Assembly: GCA_047623555.1 (NCBI GenBank)
Contig: JBLHMP010000035.1
Location: 1-37,945, forward strand
From: NORP181 sp047623555
Lineage (GTDB): Bacteria > Pseudomonadota > Alphaproteobacteria > Rhodobacterales > Rhodobacteraceae
DNA length: 37,945 nucleotides
Reading direction: 5' to 3'
Shown: positions 1 to 8,157 of the stretch, piece after piece
How positions within the stretch are numbered: the first letter of the stretch is position 1
Layout: each line of letters starts with the position of its first letter
Notes under the pieces: model-generated
What the model saw: only the letters and a program-made list of their open reading frames with translations
Database searches by the model: none
What the model was told of the DNA's origin: nothing
Program-made: the position numbers and the translations under genes

Positions 1-59
1 TCGTCCGCGTTCTCAACGCCGCTCAGCAGCTCGCCTAATACTTCCTTGGATATCGTCAT
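1..59 (-). CDS. IS256-family transposase, N-terminal fragment (runs off left edge)
   Basis: Reading the minus strand from 59, the first 19 codons give MTISKEVLGELLSGVENAD, the characteristic opening of IS256-type (mutator-like) DDE transposases, in which ELLSGVEN(A/P)E(D) is typical. Only this start is inside the window. A GAAGGAG ribosome binding site lies at about 70-76; in-frame ATGs at 68 and 65 would add three residues (MMT), so the start could be a few codons upstream. The element lies just beyond the 3' end of the T6SS operon and marks its left flank as a site of insertion. The call rests on recognition of the N-terminus only; whether the gene is intact cannot be seen. Confidence 0.7.
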   Translation of the reverse strand, partial: MTISKEVLGELLSGVENAD

Positions 60-127
60 TGTCATCATGCTCCTTCAGTTTGGAAGCATGGGCCAAATTA
101 CTCATACACAGAAGATCGGACACTCTC
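1..127 (-). mobile_element. End of an IS256-family insertion sequence (boundary inferred)
   Basis: The stretch 60-127 precedes the transposase start. Read on the minus strand it begins near 127 with GAGAGTGTCCGATCTTCTG, which resembles the outer end of IS256-family elements (GTGTCC...TTCTGTGTA type). The exact terminal inverted repeat and the target duplication cannot be fixed because the other end is outside the window. The transposase fragment itself is seen; the boundary at 127 is a guess. Confidence 0.4.
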
Positions 128-370
128 GCAGATCGTTGCTTTGGGGTTTCAAATCGGAGTGAGTGGCCTGCGGTCGATCACAAGCGCCAGACATCAGACC
201 AATGGGAGCGGTTTCACCACTTCAATCAGGACAGAAAACCAAAGAGCCAAGCACGTTAGACAAGAGCACAATGCAAATATCATGTGCCTAAATGCAAAAA
301 ACCGTGGTCCGGTCCATTTTTCTGTAAGAAAAAGAAAATATCTCGTGGCGGGCCACTAGGCCCACCTCAG
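128..370. other. Non-coding stretch between IS end and pppA
   Basis: No credible gene: the short plus-strand reading frames here have no ribosome binding sites and no recognisable protein features. The only structure I can support is the hairpin at 348-365 followed on the minus strand by a T-rich run, listed separately as the likely end of the T6SS transcript. Confidence 0.5.
327..365 (-). terminator. Candidate rho-independent terminator after pppA
   Basis: On the minus strand, five bases after the pppA stop codon, GTGGGCC-TAGT-GGCCCGC forms a 7-bp stem (one G-U pair) with a 4-base loop (348-365). It is followed, after about eight bases, by a T-rich run (minus-strand complement of 327-339). 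The gap between stem and T-run is longer than ideal, so termination efficiency is uncertain. It is placed correctly to end the long minus-strand operon. Confidence 0.45.
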
Positions 371-1093
371 TTAAAGAACGTCGACCACAATCACCGTAAT
401 ATTATCGGCGCCACCACCAGCCAGCGCGACCTGAATCAACCGATCAGACACCGTTTCAATCGGACACTCGCTCAGTAACCTCTCAAGCATCGCAAACGTG
501 GCGTATTTGGTCAGCCCATCCGAGCACAACAAAAACCGATCCCCCGGCAATGTCTCGCCACGCACCTTGTCCAATTCCAACTCATCGCCAACCCCAACCG
601 CACGGGTGATGGCGTTGGACTGCGGATGTTGCTCCGCTTCATCCCAGCTCATCTCGCCAGCAATCACCAGTTCGGCAACAGCAGAATGATCCGTGGTCAA
701 CATGTCGATAATCCCGTCGCGCAGACGGTAAATGCGGCTGTCCCCGGCCCAGATACCGGCAAAATGCCCGTCGGCAAGCATCAATGTCGCCACCGTTGCA
801 CCAATAACGCCACGCCCGCGCGCCTCGGCTTCGGCCAGAATAACGCGGTGCGCCTGCTGAATCGCATCGCGCAAAGCATGCATCCGAGCCGTTGCGTCCA
901 GACCGGGTGAAATCATCGCGATGGAATCGGCTATCAATCGGCTGGCGTAATCCCCCGCTTCGTGGCCGCCCATGCCGTCCGAAACCACCCAGATGTCGTG
1001 ATCAGGCAGGGCCAGCACGGAGTCCTCGTTCACCTTTCGTTTCAGCCCGATATGGGTTTTGGCGTTATAGCGATAAGAATGCATCAGGTTCAT
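371..1093 (-). CDS. pppA: PppA-type PP2C Ser/Thr protein phosphatase of the T6SS
   Basis: A 240-aa PPM/PP2C phosphatase. The metal-binding motifs are all present: NED at 22-24, SDGMGG at 38-43, GDSRIYR at 117-123, SDG at 191-193 and ADNIT at 229-233. In P. aeruginosa and A. tumefaciens, PppA reverses threonine phosphorylation made by the kinase PpkA and so turns T6SS assembly down. It is the last gene of the operon and overlaps tagF by four bases (ATGA), which suggests coupled translation; in A. tumefaciens tagF and pppA are fused. No PpkA kinase is encoded in the window, so its counterpart must lie elsewhere or be replaced. Soluble, cytoplasmic; no signal peptide or membrane segment. Confidence 0.93.
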   Translation of the reverse strand: MNLMHSYRYNAKTHIGLKRKVNEDSVLALPDHDIWVVSDGMGGHEAGDYASRLIADSIAMISPGLDATARMHALRDAIQQAHRVILAEAEARGRGVIGATVATLMLADGHFAGIWAGDSRIYRLRDGIIDMLTTDHSAVAELVIAGEMSWDEAEQHPQSNAITRAVGVGDELELDKVRGETLPGDRFLLCSDGLTKYATFAMLERLLSECPIETVSDRLIQVALAGGGADNITVIVVDVL

Positions 1094-1770
1094 ATTGGTT
1101 TAGCCTCACTCCAGATTGGCGCATTCAGATCAAATAGCCCTAATGTCACCGGGCCTTCCGGCAGCCCATCACAGACCATCATACGCGGTACGTCATTGAT
1201 AACAGCACTCCAAATACTGGGGGTGCGCACACGGCTGGCCAACAATCCTGCGGCCAGTTCTGGCAGCAAACCCCGACTGTCCGGTTGCGTCAACACCAGC
1301 GTCGATCCAGCCGCCCGGAGCGGCGTGCTGCTGCGAAACTGCGGCGGCTGAATACCCGCCAGTTGCTCCGCCAAACCATCGCGTGTCATTGTGTCATCCA
1401 ACGCATCCAACGCCAGATTTTCCAGCCGCACGAACAGTGTCTCTTCGCTGAAATGATCCAGCTGGGCAGGACCGGGGGTTGGCAATGTCGCCATCAGCGT
1501 TAACGGAAACCGCCGCCCAACACGATCCACCGAGGGCATCAATACCCCCATCACCTTTTGCGGCCCGGCCAGCCCGGCAGACAGGCTGAACCGCCAGATC
1601 GGCGCTGACATATAGGCCGCGTTCCACCCCGCCCCCAGCGTGCTCTGCGCGCCTAACATGGCGCGTTGAATCCAGTCATCCCAGACCACCACAAACCCGG
1701 GCGGTGCGTTCAGGCGAAAAAAGTCGCCGACCGCCGGTATCTTGCCAAATGCGCCAAACCCCACTGTCAT
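1090..1770 (-). CDS. tagF: TagF, T6SS post-translational regulator
   Basis: A 226-aa protein of the TagF (DUF2094) family. The N-terminus GAFGKIPAVGDFFRLN (5-20), the WDDWIQ motif (30-35) and the block with PIWRF, MPSVDRVGRRFP (around 57-90) match the family closely. TagF acts as a repressor of T6SS assembly, in known systems by sequestering the FHA protein, and works in the same signalling branch as the FHA protein and PppA, both encoded here. The start ATG overlaps the TAA stop of tssM by one base and the gene overlaps pppA by four, so it is clearly operonic. The length equals a stand-alone TagF rather than the TagF-PppA fusion. Confidence 0.92.
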   Translation of the reverse strand: MTVGFGAFGKIPAVGDFFRLNAPPGFVVVWDDWIQRAMLGAQSTLGAGWNAAYMSAPIWRFSLSAGLAGPQKVMGVLMPSVDRVGRRFPLTLMATLPTPGPAQLDHFSEETLFVRLENLALDALDDTMTRDGLAEQLAGIQPPQFRSSTPLRAAGSTLVLTQPDSRGLLPELAAGLLASRVRTPSIWSAVINDVPRMMVCDGLPEGPVTLGLFDLNAPIWSEAKPI

Positions 1771-4700
1771 TACATCGACTTGGGGCAGTTAAATTTGGCC
1801 AAAGCCGGGAGCGCGAACGGGTTGATCACCGACCCAGATTGCAACTGGAACATCGCCAATCGTCCGCCAACCCGAAAGATCACCCGCTTGCGATCAGACA
1901 CATTGGTGCGGCGCACTTCGGCCGCGTCCAGCAGACGGAACCACGCCCACGGACCATCGCGCGACAACACATTTTCGATGTTTTTCTTGTTGGGCAACAG
2001 CGTCAGCCGCGCTAGCCCAACCGAGCCGGGCCATGTCACAGCAACCGGATTGGGCTGGCCGCTGCGCTGCTTAAACGACACCTGCTGGCCATCAATGTCC
2101 AGGGTAACCGACTTGGCCTTGGGGTCCAGCGCCTCGGGGGTGATCTGGAATTGCACCGATGGCAGCGGCCCGCTGACAAAAAATGCATCGCGAATTTCGG
2201 CGGCATATTGCAACTGTTTCAGCACCGCCTGGGAAATCCCAAGATCCGCGTCATTGATCTGTTTCCATGTCCAGGGCCGCGACCGTGTATCGACGTATTT
2301 CACCAGATTCTCGTTAAAGAACCTGTCCATCAGCCCTTGCGGTGCAAACAGTTTGGCAAAATCCTGCATCGCCACATCTGCCCGCGCTTGGCGGTTAAAC
2401 GGATAGCGATTGTTCAGCGCCTGTTCGCAGAACGGCAGCACACTGGCCTGCCAACGGGCATTAATCGACGCCCGTGTACCATCCGCGGTGATCCCGGAAG
2501 AACCGGTAGTAATCTGCGCCGCCCAGCGTTGCATCGGCCCGTCAATCCGGCTCGCGACCTGTTGGAACTGCAATATCGCACCGCCTTCGGCAGCTGCGGC
2601 CACACCGCTGAACGAAATCTTGTTCAGTTCTTGGTACACTTGCGTCAAAACCCCCATCAACAGATCAAGCTGCGAAGGCTGCCCCTCGAGGCGTTCAACC
2701 AGTTGGTGCAACCAGGCAAAACGCTCCTCGACATAGGCCCCCGGTGGTTTTGGCGGCACGCCTGTACTGGAGCTGGATTCCATCAACGCCTCTAACAAAA
2801 TCTGCCCCTGAAGGGACAGACCCGACCGCGCCTCAATCACCGCCACGGTTGAGACCCCTGAATTCAGGCTTTCGGTATTGAGCGCCGAGCGGTCCTCGGT
2901 CAGCCGCGTTTCATTGGAAATTTCCGTCAGAATATTCACGATCGGTGACGTCGGCCCGGACAGGACATTTGTCACCTCAACCGCATGGGACAGCGACTCC
3001 ATCGGGATGATGTCGATGTCGCCCAATATCCCGTCATACCGCGAGATATAGTCATTGTAATACAGGTCCAGCACATCCCGGCTTAGTGCCAACAACGCCG
3101 CCTCGCTTTGCTCGGCCTCGCCGCGCGGGCCCAACACCCAGCTTTCGCGTTGCACCCGTTCGGCCACACCAACCGCTTCGGAGAGGAACACATTGTTAAA
3201 GCCATTATAGGTGAAAATGCCTTCGACGCCTTCGTTCAGCGGCTTGCCGGATGACCGCACCAAGACCCGTTTAACCGCTGGACCGCCGGCATCGGTGATC
3301 CGCCATTTTGGCAGGCTGGTGGATTTGGGGCTATTGATAATGCCGTTATAGACCCGCTGGGCCAATGGCATTTCTGACAACAGAGCCTGCACCTGTTCCA
3401 CCAATGGCCCGTTCAGCGCCACCTCTTGCATCGGCTGTGCCAGCAGCGCATTCAGGTGGCCAGTCATATCCGCGCGCAGCGGTTGACGGGCAACACCAGC
3501 ATAGGCCAGCGACCAGTCGATGGACATCCATTCCTTGACCAGTTCGGCATTCATTGGCCCCTGAAGCCCCAGCATCAGATAGATGCGCAGCGCCTCATAC
3601 AACAGATCCGGGTTGTTCATATTGCCGGCTATCTGCTCTTCTAAGCGCAGCAACAGACGCGGCAACAGGCGTTGGTTTAGCGCGGCACGATAGGTCTGTG
3701 CCGCCTGCGTTCCTATCACTTCGCCCTGATACAATCCCCAGGTTACTTCGCGCGCCGGGTCCGGATCATCGGTCGCCGGATTGCCCGGCAAATCACGCAG
3801 ATTGTTCAGCGCGGCAACCACCGGTGGCAGATCGGTATCGCCCACCGGGCTGGGCGGCAGGGACGCGGCGGCGGCCTGATAGGCCTGCACCTGACCCTGC
3901 GCCGTTTCGATCAGATCGGTATTTTTGAGGTAGCTGTTCACCCACAACGACCCGGTGGCAATCGCGATCACAACCGTGGCGGCAATTGCCAATCGTTTGG
4001 TCCAGCGATAGCGGCGTTCGACTTTATCATCGGCTGATACCAACCCGGCCTCATTAAAGATTACCGTTTCAAACAGGCGGGTCAAAAAGAACGACCGACC
4101 AGTGCCTTGCCCCGTGCCAATCGCCTGACGTCCAATACCAAAGGTCTGCGCCATGCCCAGCATCAGCCGATCAATTGGCGTGCCTTCCTGGGTGCCAGAC
4201 GTGTAATAAACCCCGCGCAGCATGTGGCGTTTTGCAAAATTGTTGTCCTGAAATACCTCGGTCAGGAATTCACGTGCAACCCGCCGCATTGATGCCACCT
4301 GTGCCGGGAAACCGGCGATCAAGGCACGGCGCCGGTGGTCGGTTTCGGTCTGCATCTTTTCCAACAACTGCGCATTCATCCGCCCCAACAGTTGCGCAAA
4401 TTCGTCGTCAAACGCCGCCAAAGGCGAGGCATCGCCCTTGGACTTGTCCAACGGCAGGGTGAATCCCCAAACCTGTTCGCGGTCTTCTTTGCCCAGATTG
4501 TCGTAAAATTCCGAAAACCCGGCGATCAGATCGGCCTTGGTAAACAGCACATAAACCGGAAACCGCACACCCAACGTTTCACGCAATTCGTTCAGACGAC
4601 GGCGCACCGCCTGAGCGTGGCTTTGCTGGGTAATCTCGTCCTGAAGGCACAGATCCGACAGGCTGATCGCAATCATCGCGCCGTTGATTGGCTGACGTTT

Positions 4701-5330
4701 GCGATATTTCTTTAGCAGGCTGAGAAAGCCCAGCCACGCGGCATTATCCGCCTCTGCGTCGCTCTCTTGCGTTGTATAGCGACCGGCGGTGTCGATCAGA
4801 ACCGCGTTATTGGTAAACCACCAATCACAGTTGCGCGTGCCACCAACGCCGCCAATCGCCGCCTTGCCCAACTTATCCGCCAGCGGAAATTGCAGGCCGG
4901 AATTGACGATAGCGGTGGTTTTCCCCGCCCCCGGCGGCCCGATCATAACGTACCACGGTAATTCGCTTAGATGACGTCGCCCGCTGCCGGATTTACGTAG
5001 CTCGGCCATTGCGGTTTTCATCTTGGTCTTTAGTTCGCCTATTTCGGAAGAGATTTCATCGCGCCCATCATCGACGGCCTCGACCATTTCATCGGTCATT
5101 TCTTTGTTGCGACGACGACGGCGCCAGAAAATGAACCCCATCAACATCAGGAACAAAACTGAAATCACCGAAACGGTGATGACCCGGCTAAATACGCTGC
5201 CAAAAGGTCGCCATGTTTCGCTTCCAATCCACGGCGCAAAATACCAGACGCAGAGTGACAGGATCACCGCGACCAGGGTCAGGATGAAATAGATCGATTT
5301 GAAGAGTGGGAAAACATATTTGCGGATCAT
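1770..5330 (-). CDS. tssM: TssM (IcmF), T6SS inner-membrane complex
   Basis: A 1186-aa IcmF-family protein, full length. Two N-terminal membrane helices (about 8-33 and 50-69), a cytoplasmic NTPase-like domain with an intact Walker A motif GPPGAGKT (131-138) and Walker B-like VLIDTAG (177-183), a third membrane helix near 448-468, then a long periplasmic region. With TssL it forms the trans-envelope channel on which the baseplate docks. The Walker A motif is intact, whereas in some T6SS it is lost, so nucleotide-dependent switching is possible. It overlaps tssL by four bases (ATGA) and tagF by one. No lipoprotein TssJ is encoded in the window, as in several alphaproteobacterial systems. Confidence 0.96.
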   Translation of the reverse strand: MIRKYVFPLFKSIYFILTLVAVILSLCVWYFAPWIGSETWRPFGSVFSRVITVSVISVLFLMLMGFIFWRRRRRNKEMTDEMVEAVDDGRDEISSEIGELKTKMKTAMAELRKSGSGRRHLSELPWYVMIGPPGAGKTTAIVNSGLQFPLADKLGKAAIGGVGGTRNCDWWFTNNAVLIDTAGRYTTQESDAEADNAAWLGFLSLLKKYRKRQPINGAMIAISLSDLCLQDEITQQSHAQAVRRRLNELRETLGVRFPVYVLFTKADLIAGFSEFYDNLGKEDREQVWGFTLPLDKSKGDASPLAAFDDEFAQLLGRMNAQLLEKMQTETDHRRRALIAGFPAQVASMRRVAREFLTEVFQDNNFAKRHMLRGVYYTSGTQEGTPIDRLMLGMAQTFGIGRQAIGTGQGTGRSFFLTRLFETVIFNEAGLVSADDKVERRYRWTKRLAIAATVVIAIATGSLWVNSYLKNTDLIETAQGQVQAYQAAAASLPPSPVGDTDLPPVVAALNNLRDLPGNPATDDPDPAREVTWGLYQGEVIGTQAAQTYRAALNQRLLPRLLLRLEEQIAGNMNNPDLLYEALRIYLMLGLQGPMNAELVKEWMSIDWSLAYAGVARQPLRADMTGHLNALLAQPMQEVALNGPLVEQVQALLSEMPLAQRVYNGIINSPKSTSLPKWRITDAGGPAVKRVLVRSSGKPLNEGVEGIFTYNGFNNVFLSEAVGVAERVQRESWVLGPRGEAEQSEAALLALSRDVLDLYYNDYISRYDGILGDIDIIPMESLSHAVEVTNVLSGPTSPIVNILTEISNETRLTEDRSALNTESLNSGVSTVAVIEARSGLSLQGQILLEALMESSSSTGVPPKPPGAYVEERFAWLHQLVERLEGQPSQLDLLMGVLTQVYQELNKISFSGVAAAAEGGAILQFQQVASRIDGPMQRWAAQITTGSSGITADGTRASINARWQASVLPFCEQALNNRYPFNRQARADVAMQDFAKLFAPQGLMDRFFNENLVKYVDTRSRPWTWKQINDADLGISQAVLKQLQYAAEIRDAFFVSGPLPSVQFQITPEALDPKAKSVTLDIDGQQVSFKQRSGQPNPVAVTWPGSVGLARLTLLPNKKNIENVLSRDGPWAWFRLLDAAEVRRTNVSDRKRVIFRVGGRLAMFQLQSGSVINPFALPALAKFNCPKSM

Positions 5331-6757
5331 TCGTCATTCTCCTGCACAAACAACACTTCGATCCGGCGGTTTGTGGCGCGCCCGGATTTGGTGGCATTGT
5401 CGGCAATGGGTTCTTTGTCGGCCCGACCTTCGGCACTTAGGCGCGATGGATCGTCCAGTGCTGCGGCCATTCCGGCCATGACCGATTTGGCCCGTGCCAG
5501 CGACAGATGCATATTGGACGGGAACCGCGACGACCGGATCGGAACATTGTCGGAATGGCCGGCAATTATCACCGTCCCCGGTTTATCGTTCAGCGCACGA
5601 GCCACCCGGTTCACCGGATCGCGGAATTTCTTGGTCAGCGCATCCGAGCCCGAGCCGAACATGCCAGATCCCTTGATGCGGATCACCATCGTGTTGCCTT
5701 TTTGAAAGACCTCAACAATGCCTTCGTCGATTTCTGGCTGCAGGAACACGACCACTTTTTGCAACTGCTGGGCCGTGGTCGGAGCAGGCGGCGCTGGCGG
5801 AGGCGGTGGCGCGCGACGTTGCAATTCCGGCACCGGGCCGTTGTCGAGCACTGATAGCTGGCCGATCACATGTTCGGTTTGTCCCGACAATGCATAAGAC
5901 AGGCCCAAAAATTCGGTCGCCAACAACGCCACCGTGACGCCAACTGCAATCCAGATCACCCGCCAAGCAGACAATATTTTGAACGGTTTTAGCAAGCCCT
6001 CCCAATGGGGCGACAAATCGCGTTCAACCGGGCCGCGTTGGTTGCGAATAATCCGGGCCAAGGCCGCGCGGATTTGCGTGTGCTTTTCCAGGCCGCCCTG
6101 CTCAATGCGCAGACGACCCTCAAAGCCCAGCGACATGCACATATAAAGGAATTCCAGCATGTCGATATTATTGCCGGGTTCCTTTTCCAGCCGCGCCAGC
6201 AGGTCATAAAACCGGTCACCACCAACGGTTTCACGATGAAACGTGCCCACCATCGATTGCAAACCCCAGCTGGATTGCCCGCCCCACGGTGTGTTCAGCA
6301 CCACATCATCCAGCGTCGCGCACAGCGCATACCGTGCAACTTTGACGTTCTGCGCCGAAATACCGGCCTGCAATGCGCGGTTTTCAAAGGCCCGCACCTC
6401 GGCCACCACGCTCTGGCGAAGCTTGTCCGGGTCCATATGCTGGGCCCGGTTGCGAATACGGCTGATCAGCGAAAACAACGTGCTGGCACAGGCGGTCAGC
6501 TGGTTCATACCAGTGATAGACACTTCCTGAGCAGACTGTGTCGTGCGCGGAGCCGCAGCCGGGGCCGCCGCCTGTGGCACGCCAAATGTATCGGTCGGGG
6601 ACGGGGCTGGCACAGCTGCCGGATCGGGGGTCGTCGGATTGGACGCAGCTGGGGTTGCCGTTGGCATTGTCGATTGCGTGCGCCGCCCACCCGGATTGGG
6701 TCGGATCACCGTCTTGTCGGTGTCATCAGGTTCTGCAAACGGGTCGTTGTCAGCCAT
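5327..6757 (-). CDS. tssL: TssL (DotU) with C-terminal OmpA-like peptidoglycan-binding domain
   Basis: A 476-aa 'extended' TssL. Residues 1-80 are a Pro/Ala-rich cytoplasmic arm containing DKTVIRPNPGGRR (14-26); 81-260 are the DotU domain; one membrane helix spans about 267-287; after a proline-rich linker (HAPPPPPAPPAP-like, near 315) the C-terminus (about 345-476) is an OmpA/MotB-type domain with GHSDNVP and the LARAKSV...RRIEV motifs that bind peptidoglycan. TssL anchors TssM and recruits the baseplate. In A. tumefaciens the N-terminal arm of TssL is phosphorylated on threonine by PpkA and then binds the FHA protein; Thr16 in the TVIRP motif is the obvious equivalent here. Fourteen bases separate it from tssK. 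Confidence 0.96.
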   Translation of the reverse strand: MADNDPFAEPDDTDKTVIRPNPGGRRTQSTMPTATPAASNPTTPDPAAVPAPSPTDTFGVPQAAAPAAAPRTTQSAQEVSITGMNQLTACASTLFSLISRIRNRAQHMDPDKLRQSVVAEVRAFENRALQAGISAQNVKVARYALCATLDDVVLNTPWGGQSSWGLQSMVGTFHRETVGGDRFYDLLARLEKEPGNNIDMLEFLYMCMSLGFEGRLRIEQGGLEKHTQIRAALARIIRNQRGPVERDLSPHWEGLLKPFKILSAWRVIWIAVGVTVALLATEFLGLSYALSGQTEHVIGQLSVLDNGPVPELQRRAPPPPPAPPAPTTAQQLQKVVVFLQPEIDEGIVEVFQKGNTMVIRIKGSGMFGSGSDALTKKFRDPVNRVARALNDKPGTVIIAGHSDNVPIRSSRFPSNMHLSLARAKSVMAGMAAALDDPSRLSAEGRADKEPIADNATKSGRATNRRIEVLFVQENDE

Positions 6758-6771
6758 ACTCTACCCCAAAA

Positions 6772-8112
6772 TCAACTGTTCCGAATTGCCCAAAGTTCCA
6801 TTTTCAGGCCCGGATACTGGCCGGACACATGCACCGAAATGCCGCCCGACGTGGTCATCTTGCGCCAATACGGGCTGTCTGCGTCCAGTTCGAAATAGAC
6901 CACGCCCGCATGATACGGAATCTGGCGTGGCGCCACCGGCAAAGGCCGCAGCGTGATCCCCGGCAAGGCAGAGTTGACCAGTTGGCGAATTTCCTCGACC
7001 GGGCCGATCTTGGCCTGTCCGGCGAAATGACGGCGCACGTCCTCGGCCGGAATGTCGGCGTTTACCGCCAGCACAAACCCGGCAGTGCTCAGCAATTTGC
7101 GATCGGCGATGACGCCAACGCTGATGCCGTATTTGCGTTCTTCCAGCGGGATCGGAATGGCGTTCTGTTCCAGAACCGAGCTTAGGTATTGCCGCAAAAC
7201 CCGGATCACCGGGGCAAAACTGCCGGTCAGATCGTCATGGCGGTAGGCCGGGAATTCGGGTGGCTGTTTATCAGCCGACATGAACACCGACAATTCGCCA
7301 GCCAGCCCAGCGCAGGTGCGAAACAGATCCTCGGGGTGCAGGTTTTCAATCGTGGTCATGTGGCGAATAATCGGGATCATCCGGTTCACCACGGCCAGAA
7401 GTAAAAAATCCGACACTTCGGCGACACCGCTGGCGCCGCTGCCTTCGGACAGGCGCCCGGCCAGCGCGGTCATCCGGTGCGACAACAGCCCTTCGAGTTC
7501 ACGCACAAACCCATTCAGCGGTTGCGCCGCGCGAATATCGGTACAGCTGGCAATGAATGCGCCATCCAGAACGATTTCTTTGTCGGCCCGCACTTCGATA
7601 ATCCGCGCCACCGGAATCGCCAGCCGATCCGAAAGATCATCCACCGCCAGCGCAAATTGCAGCCGCATTTTGCCGACGCCCAACAAAACCGGCTTTTTCT
7701 CGGTTCCCATGGTGTCGGTGACTTCTTGTTCGGACGGGCGCAGGCGGCTGGCCGACATTTCAGCGCCGCTCAGATCAACCTCGGTCGCGCCCTGACGGCG
7801 CTGCGGCACGGTCAGATAGACCACGCAATCTTTGATCGTTTCCGGCACTTCCAAGGCGGGCGGATGATCGTCCGCCATCGGCACACGAAACACCGTGCCA
7901 TCCTGCGTCAGCCCAGCGCAGGATTTCAGCGCAAATTGCCCAACTTTGAGCACATCTGTGTCGATCTCAAGCCCGCTGACACCCCAGCCATAGGGGCGCA
8001 TGCGCCGGGCCAATCCAGTGATCAGGGCCTCAGTATAACGGTCGGATTGCTGGAAATGGTGCGGCTGCAAAAACAGCCCCTCCGTCCAAAGCACCTTACT
8101 GTCCCAGGACAC
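6772..8112 (-). CDS. tssK: TssK, T6SS baseplate protein
   Basis: A 446-aa TssK (ImpJ/VasE family). The N-terminus SWDSKVLWTEGLFLQPHHFQ (2-21) is the hallmark opening of the family and fixes the start at a GTG codon (8112-8110), preceded by a GGGGAGA ribosome binding site five bases away. TssK trimers connect the TssEFG wedge of the baseplate to the TssLM membrane complex. The length is typical. The 45-base gap to the upstream FHA gene contains a small dyad (ATCGCAGTTGCGAT) but no terminator. Confidence 0.96.
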   Translation of the reverse strand: MSWDSKVLWTEGLFLQPHHFQQSDRYTEALITGLARRMRPYGWGVSGLEIDTDVLKVGQFALKSCAGLTQDGTVFRVPMADDHPPALEVPETIKDCVVYLTVPQRRQGATEVDLSGAEMSASRLRPSEQEVTDTMGTEKKPVLLGVGKMRLQFALAVDDLSDRLAIPVARIIEVRADKEIVLDGAFIASCTDIRAAQPLNGFVRELEGLLSHRMTALAGRLSEGSGASGVAEVSDFLLLAVVNRMIPIIRHMTTIENLHPEDLFRTCAGLAGELSVFMSADKQPPEFPAYRHDDLTGSFAPVIRVLRQYLSSVLEQNAIPIPLEERKYGISVGVIADRKLLSTAGFVLAVNADIPAEDVRRHFAGQAKIGPVEEIRQLVNSALPGITLRPLPVAPRQIPYHAGVVYFELDADSPYWRKMTTSGGISVHVSGQYPGLKMELWAIRNS

Positions 8113-8157
8113 GTGTCTCTCCCCTTGTTTCCAGGCTATCGCAGTTGCGATCCCGCA

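Noticed and set aside
6005..6898. A 297-aa plus-strand frame crossing tssL and tssK
   Set aside because: It spans the boundary of two firm genes on the other strand, is rich in Arg, His and Gln and has no domain.
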